Assembly: GCA_964540005.1 (NCBI GenBank)
Contig: CAZILN010000165.1
Location: 1-19,897 of the forward strand
DNA length: 19,897 nucleotides
Source: CAZILN01 sp964540005
GTDB lineage: Bacteria; Bacteroidota; Bacteroidia; Bacteroidales; SM23-62
Direction of reading: 5' to 3'
The translations under genes were made by a program, and so were the position numbers. Of the stretch, positions 15,960-19,897 are shown piece by piece. Below the pieces are notes generated by a model, which saw only the letters and a list, made by a program, of their open reading frames with translations, did not search any database and was not told where the DNA came from. Positions within the stretch are counted from its first letter, which is position 1, and each line of letters starts with the position of its first letter.

Positions 15960-17528
15960 TCAACGACTTGCTTTAATAATAAAGATGAAATTTTGAATTT
16001 GTTTGACCTGTTCTGTTAACGGGATCCCGTCCAGGCTTCCCATTGTTCCCATATCAGGTTTTTCAGGTAATTGTTCAATGAGACGGAAAATATAGCTGGT
16101 TTTTATAGCATAAGATGCGTTTTCTGCTCCGGAATGCCTGGAGTTAATAATACCCACAATATTTCCATCCTTATCAAACAATGGCCCTCCGCTATTCCCT
16201 GGTTGAACAGGAGCACTTATCTGGTATGAAGCAATATCACCCTTGAATCCTGTCTGGGCACTTACTATACCATTGGTAAGTTTAATTTCATCACCCATGC
16301 TGGTAATAAGAGGATAGCCAAGAACATAGATATTTTCTCCTTTTTCCACCAGCCTGTTATTGAGATTATAGGGTATTTCAGGCAAGCCATTAAATCTTTC
16401 ATCATCGATTTTCAGTATAGCAAGATCATTTTTTCTGTCCTCGACCAGAAGACGGGAACTGTATTCCTTCACATCTCCGTTAATATTGATACTGAGTAAT
16501 ATGTTGCGTGCTTCCTCGATTACATGATAGTTTGTGACCACCAAACCGTCCTGTGAGATTGCAAATCCTGTACCTGATGAAAGGTACTGCCCCCCGGCAC
16601 CTTTATCAATAGGATATACTTTGAAGAATTTATGCATGGCCAGGTTCAAGCCTGTCATTGTGATATTCAGAAAGTTCATCTCATCTATATAACAAAATCC
16701 ATCATCATCTTCTTCTTTATTGACTGTATACCAGGTAGTACGGTAAAAATTAGGAGAGCCGGTGTTGCTGAAAATGCCCTTTAGTTCGCCTTCTTGCCAA
16801 TCAAGTGAGTTTTTTGCCCCACCCAGATAAATCACTTGATAATTTCCGGATTGGTCATCCTTGACAACAGCAATTTTATATTTACCTTCCAGTTGGTCCT
16901 CCGCAGTAATCCTGATCCTTTCATATATACCTTCCAAATGATCTGTCCCATTTTGATTGAACTGCTGTCGCAGTTTTTCTTCGGTCCAGCCTGTCGTAAT
17001 TTTTGGCAGGGAGAGCCTGTTTTTACCATTATAACTTACCTGAAAGGGGCACATTCTGGTCCATTCTTCCATTATTTTAACTTCAGATTTTGCAAAAGCC
17101 TTATAAGTGATGGATCTACGGGATTTAAACTGGAAAATATCATTTTTACAGCTCAGAAAAGTAATATTCAGGTTTGAAAGCGAATTACCAGAGATATCTG
17201 CTGAGAAAAATACTGACACCAGGTCACAGTATGATTGCAGGTTATTTATAAGTTCATATTTTTCGCTGGTAGTCAGGAAAACTCTGTTAAATCCCATCCG
17301 TGCCAGAAACTGGCCCGACCATTTGAAAAATGTTGCATAACCTGTATTATTATCAACCTGAGTCTGCAAATCTGCAGGGAGAACGATCTGGGCATATTTA
17401 ACTCCGTTTAAATATTGCTCAAAATCAAGTTTTGGATTTGACCAGAATAATTCCAGATCCTGAGCCCCCAGACGTACTGAAAACAACAATCCGAGCAAAA
17501 TAATGGATGCTATTTTAATTTTATGCAT
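15960..17528 (-). CDS. Secreted trypsin-like serine protease (S1C/HtrA-like) with novel N-terminal domain
   Basis: This 522-residue exported protein has a signal peptide (about residues 1-23, cleaved near LGAQ) and a trypsin-like catalytic domain in the C-terminal third. The triad is readable: His335 in VVTNYHVI, Asp368 in KNDLAIL, Ser446 in GNSGGP. The domain pattern (GTGFAISQDGLVVTN, then GYPL) matches the HtrA/DegP type. No PDZ domain follows: only about 30 residues lie after the protease fold. Residues 24-310 form a region I cannot assign, with several Cys. A role in degrading or sensing misfolded envelope proteins is possible. Its promoter should be in the 103-nt gap before the USP gene. 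Confidence 0.85.
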   Translation of the reverse strand: MHKIKIASIILLGLLFSVRLGAQDLELFWSNPKLDFEQYLNGVKYAQIVLPADLQTQVDNNTGYATFFKWSGQFLARMGFNRVFLTTSEKYELINNLQSYCDLVSVFFSADISGNSLSNLNITFLSCKNDIFQFKSRRSITYKAFAKSEVKIMEEWTRMCPFQVSYNGKNRLSLPKITTGWTEEKLRQQFNQNGTDHLEGIYERIRITAEDQLEGKYKIAVVKDDQSGNYQVIYLGGAKNSLDWQEGELKGIFSNTGSPNFYRTTWYTVNKEEDDDGFCYIDEMNFLNITMTGLNLAMHKFFKVYPIDKGAGGQYLSSGTGFAISQDGLVVTNYHVIEEARNILLSININGDVKEYSSRLLVEDRKNDLAILKIDDERFNGLPEIPYNLNNRLVEKGENIYVLGYPLITSMGDEIKLTNGIVSAQTGFKGDIASYQISAPVQPGNSGGPLFDKDGNIVGIINSRHSGAENASYAIKTSYIFRLIEQLPEKPDMGTMGSLDGIPLTEQVKQIQNFIFIIKASR

Positions 17529-17631
17529 GATCTTGGTGTTTGGGTAAATATTGGATTTACCGATAACTATTGTTTTGAAAATACCTGGCAGAGAAACAAA
17601 TAATAGGTAAAGATTAATTTAATAGTAGTTA

Positions 17632-18483
17632 TTACCTCAGGGGATGAACAAGGACGGGTATTATTGACTGATCCAGGATCTCCTGAACGGAGCTGATGTG
17701 AAAAAGTCTTTCGTATATTCCAGGTTCCTGCTCATCTACTGCCAGCATATCTATGTTTAAATTTTTAATCATCTGGTTAACTGCTTCATTTATCTCCTTC
17801 TTATCACATATCTTTAGCGTCCAATCATTTTCTTTCTCAACCAGTGCTTCTGCTTTTGTGAACAAAGGGATTTGCCTGAGGTGCTCAGCCTCCTTATGAT
17901 GGCTTGTAAATATAAAATGAAGTTTTGAATCAACGATTTTTGCCAGTTTTAATACTTTAATAAAATTATTTGCTGCATCATCCGTTTCTGCCTCGTTAAT
18001 GATACAGGCCATATTGTTAATGCGCTGATATTGCATCTTACCGGGTACCAGCAAAACGGTATTACCTGTTCTGAAAAGAATCTCCTTTTTTATAAATCTT
18101 ATTGTGGAAGCATTTTCTTCTCTGTCATCACTGAGAGAGATTACCGCAATATCAATTATCTCATTATCAAAAATCTTATGTAATTCCTTCTTAAAATCTC
18201 CATGTATAAACCTGAAATCGGACTTTATTTGTAAATCTTCCTGAATTCGTGCATGATTGTTTATGAAGTAATTATTGAACCTGACTATTTCCTTATAGGC
18301 ATGTAACCAGTTTTTACGTACCAGTATATTATATGCTTCCTTTGTGCTAATTTTATTAACTTCTAACTGATATACATTGAGCATAATTAATTCAGCTCCT
18401 GTTCTTCTGGCAAGTTTTGCTGCATAAATGAATGCTTCCTGGTTTTTATGGTTAACCGTAAACGGAAACAGGATTTTCTTCAT
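17632..18483 (-). CDS. Universal stress protein, two UspA-like domains
   Basis: This 283-residue cytoplasmic protein consists of two USP domains, about residues 1-150 and 155-283. The first begins MKKILFPFTVNHKNQEAFIYAAKLA, the usual strand-helix start (quoted here in part: ILFPFTV and AAKLARRTGAELIMLNV), and ends with FRTGNTVLLVPG. The second begins NNMACIINEAE and ends IIPVLVHPLR. Neither domain shows a full G-2x-G-9x-G(S/T) ATP motif, so it may not bind ATP. Such double-domain proteins are common in Bacteroidota and are induced in stress or stationary phase. It lies 217 nt downstream of the sulfur-relay operon, beyond a strong hairpin, so it probably has its own promoter. Confidence 0.8.
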   Translation of the reverse strand: MKKILFPFTVNHKNQEAFIYAAKLARRTGAELIMLNVYQLEVNKISTKEAYNILVRKNWLHAYKEIVRFNNYFINNHARIQEDLQIKSDFRFIHGDFKKELHKIFDNEIIDIAVISLSDDREENASTIRFIKKEILFRTGNTVLLVPGKMQYQRINNMACIINEAETDDAANNFIKVLKLAKIVDSKLHFIFTSHHKEAEHLRQIPLFTKAEALVEKENDWTLKICDKKEINEAVNQMIKNLNIDMLAVDEQEPGIYERLFHISSVQEILDQSIIPVLVHPLR

Positions 18484-18622
18484 TTGTTTAAAGTTTTGTA
18501 TAAATGAATATCATGTTCGTCTCAGTGTTGAAAATCGAATCTTACCTGACAGATGAATTGATAAAGTTAAGAGATACTTTCTATTTTTGATACCTCTTTA
18601 TTCTTTCTTCTCTACTCCTTAA

Positions 18623-18695
18623 ATTATATAGAATGATAAATAAGCCGCCTGACATGGCGTAAGCTATGTAGCGGCGCTTTATCATTCCATATAAT
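18623..18695 (-). terminator. Long hairpin after the sulfur-relay operon
   Basis: The outer arms are ATTATATAGAATGATAAA (18623-18640) and TTTATCATTCCATATAAT (18678-18695), pairing at 17 of 18 positions with a G-U at the other on the minus-strand RNA. Inside, GCCGC pairs with GCGGC next to small bulges, and ACATGGC with GCTATGT around a GTAA loop. It starts 5 nt after the DsrE-like stop codon, as expected for a terminator of that operon. There is no T run after it, so it could instead be an mRNA-stabilising 3' end or a small mobile palindrome. Confidence 0.6.
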
Positions 18696-18699
18696 CCCC

Positions 18700-19206
18700 C
18701 TAAGTGAAAATGATCTGGCTCCCTTCCCCGGCTGCCAGTTCATAGAACTTTCCAATTGTGATCACATCTTTCACCAGATCACTGAGATCTTCACGCTTGA
18801 GTTTAAACATATCAAATGCCAGTTTACAGGCATATATTTCACCACCTCCTGCATCAATCATATCAAGGAATTCATCGACCGGAGGAATATCGAGGGCCAG
18901 CATCTGGCTTTTCATCATCGCTGAAACACCTGCCTCTACACCTGGCAGCATTCCCAGCAAGGTGGGAAAAGGAAGTCCGCCCGGCATGCGCATGGCCGGA
19001 TTTCCAACGGTTCCGGTTTTTAACCTTTTCTGCCTTTTCTTAGTGATGGCATCCAGTCCGAAAAAGGTAAAGAACAATTTACATTCAATACCTTCCATTA
19101 CAGCTCCGTTGGCCATAACCAGGCCGGCATAGACATCCTCAATGGAGCCTTTCGCAACTATTATTGCAACTTTTTTAACAGGATGTTCGATTGGATTGAT
19201 TGTCAT
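18700..19206 (-). CDS. DsrE/DsrF/DrsH-like (DsrE2-type) sulfur-relay protein
   Basis: With the ATG at 19206 this is a 168-residue protein; a GTG at 19227, overlapping the end of the upstream gene by 8 nt, is an alternative start adding seven residues. The fold begins with KKVAIIVAKGSIEDVYAGLVMAN and has the DsrE2-like pattern CKLFFTFFGLDAI and GEIYACKLAFDMF. Two Cys (42 and 127 from the ATG) stand at places where DsrE2 proteins carry their sulfur-binding Cys. DsrE-type proteins accept and pass on persulfide sulfur. The gene follows the DsrC/TusE-like gene directly, so the two probably form a sulfur carrier pair. No other Dsr, Hdr or rhodanese gene is inside the window. Confidence 0.82.
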   Translation of the reverse strand: MTINPIEHPVKKVAIIVAKGSIEDVYAGLVMANGAVMEGIECKLFFTFFGLDAITKKRQKRLKTGTVGNPAMRMPGGLPFPTLLGMLPGVEAGVSAMMKSQMLALDIPPVDEFLDMIDAGGGEIYACKLAFDMFKLKREDLSDLVKDVITIGKFYELAAGEGSQIIFT

Positions 19207-19219
19207 GCTTTCTGCTGTT

Positions 19220-19531
19220 TTAGACACAACTGGTCGGTTTGGGTATCCCTGCTATCCTGGAAGATTTTTTCAGTGGTCCGCCCGGGAACAGTTGATACAG
19301 GCCTTTAACATCGGTGATGCCTGATTTCCCAACCATCCTGATTGTCAGGTTTGTACCCTTTTCATACTCGGTACGTAAAAAATCCAGTACTGCATAGTGC
19401 TTATCGGTTAGCTCAATGCCTTCTTCTTTTGCGATTTCAGCAGCAATGTCTTTAGTCCACTGGGATGTATCGGTAAGATATCCTTCCTCACTGACATCAA
19501 CATTGACTCCTGCATAATTTTGTGTAGCCAT
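19220..19531 (-). CDS. DsrC/TusE-family sulfur carrier protein
   Basis: This 103-residue protein has the usual DsrC/TusE length and pattern: GYLTDTSQWTKDIAAEIAKEEGI, then HYAVLDFLR, then GLYQLFPGGP and the C-terminal arm IPKPTSCV. The penultimate Cys102 is the conserved persulfide-carrying Cys. The second Cys of true DsrC, eleven residues earlier, is replaced by Ser91, so this is a single-Cys, TusE-like form that cannot make the DsrC intramolecular trisulfide. It is co-transcribed with the DsrE-like gene. The ATG at 19531 is the natural start. The promoter must lie in or next to the ISL3 element, which begins within about 30 nt. Confidence 0.88.
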   Translation of the reverse strand: MATQNYAGVNVDVSEEGYLTDTSQWTKDIAAEIAKEEGIELTDKHYAVLDFLRTEYEKGTNLTIRMVGKSGITDVKGLYQLFPGGPLKKSSRIAGIPKPTSCV

Positions 19532-19613
19532 AATTAATTGTTTTGATTAATAAATATGGTTCATCATAAAGATGCGTACCTAAGTTACAAAAATCAGTAT
19601 CTTTTAAGGAAAA

Positions 19614-19897
19614 ATGTCAACGAGTTTATTGCACCATGCCTTTGGGCTAACCGATCAAGAATATCTTAAGACTGAATATAAGAAAGGGACGGTTATCTTT
19701 CATATTCAGACCAAAGAAGATAAGCTTCAATGTAGTAGTTGTGGCAGTATGAATGTGATAAAGAAAGGATATGTTATGAGGATGTTTCGTACTGCCCCCA
19801 TCGGATTAAAACCCGTTTATCTACATGCCCGGATCCAGCGTTTGGAATGTAAGGATTGTGGAGTTACGCGTCAGGAAAGGATCCGATATGCAGATGA
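19614..19897 (+). mobile_element. ISL3-family transposase, 5' part (cut by window edge)
   Basis: The frame from ATG 19614 is open to the window end (94 residues). It contains a zinc ribbon, CSSCG at 40-44 and CKDCG at 80-84, separated by FRTAPIGLKPVYLHARIQR, the N-terminal zf-ISL3 domain of ISL3-type DDE transposases. The catalytic residues would lie beyond the edge. The left inverted repeat may begin near 19558 (GGTTCATCATAAAGATGCG), but the right end is not available for checking. The element lies divergently, 82 nt from the start of the DsrC-like gene. Whether it is intact cannot be told. Confidence 0.85.

Noticed and set aside
17604..17638. Inverted AGGTAA/TTACCT arms at the end of the USP gene
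   Set aside because: Six-base AT-rich arms with a loop of about 20 nt; not a stable hairpin.

Overview
The window looks like chromosomal DNA from a Bacteroidota organism (Bacteroidales-like). The grounds are moderately AT-rich DNA, few clear Shine-Dalgarno sequences, TAnnTTTG-type promoter candidates, a large TamB protein encoded next to a BamA/TamA-type porin, and many exported proteins whose signal peptides end in A-Q. No rRNA, tRNA or CRISPR array was seen. This assignment rests on protein style only; no marker gene is present.

Layout. (1) 1-3108, plus strand: the tail of a gene that may encode an N-formylglutamate amidohydrolase-like protein, a DUF1704/QEGLA metallopeptidase related to eukaryotic MATCAP, and a GshB/RimK-like ATP-grasp ligase. 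They look like one operon, a peptidase-plus-ligase pair of unknown substrate. (2) 3197-3862, plus: a small membrane protein related to mechanosensitive channels but without the MscS beta domain. (3) 3907-10344, minus: tamB and an upstream BamA/TamA porin gene, an outer-membrane assembly or lipid-transport pair. The porin gene is broken by a frameshift at an 11-base A run. (4) 10345-10861: an intergenic gap holding a decayed universal stress protein remnant. (5) 10862-12876, plus: an LpoB-like lipoprotein and a COG3014 lipoprotein, probably a cell-wall or envelope operon. (6) 12911-14694: a membrane-anchored coiled-coil protein (minus) divergent from an OmpA-domain protein and a tiny membrane-anchored coiled-coil protein (plus). 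(7) 14718-17528: a leucine-rich-repeat gene with an in-frame stop, a small secreted protein of unknown function, and a secreted trypsin-like protease with an unrecognised N-terminal domain. (8) 17632-19531, minus: a two-domain universal stress protein, then a 73-bp hairpin, then a DsrE-like/DsrC-TusE-like sulfur-relay pair. (9) 19614-end, plus: the 5' part of an ISL3-family transposase, inserted just upstream of the sulfur-relay operon.

Most of the window concerns the cell envelope: outer-membrane assembly, peptidoglycan-associated lipoproteins, OmpA-type anchoring and exported proteins. Three loci show decay (frameshifted porin gene, stress-protein remnant, interrupted LRR gene), and homopolymer sequencing error must be excluded for the first. 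The least ordinary feature is the MATCAP-like peptidase beside an ATP-grasp ligase, which formally resembles the tubulin detyrosinase/tyrosine-ligase pair.
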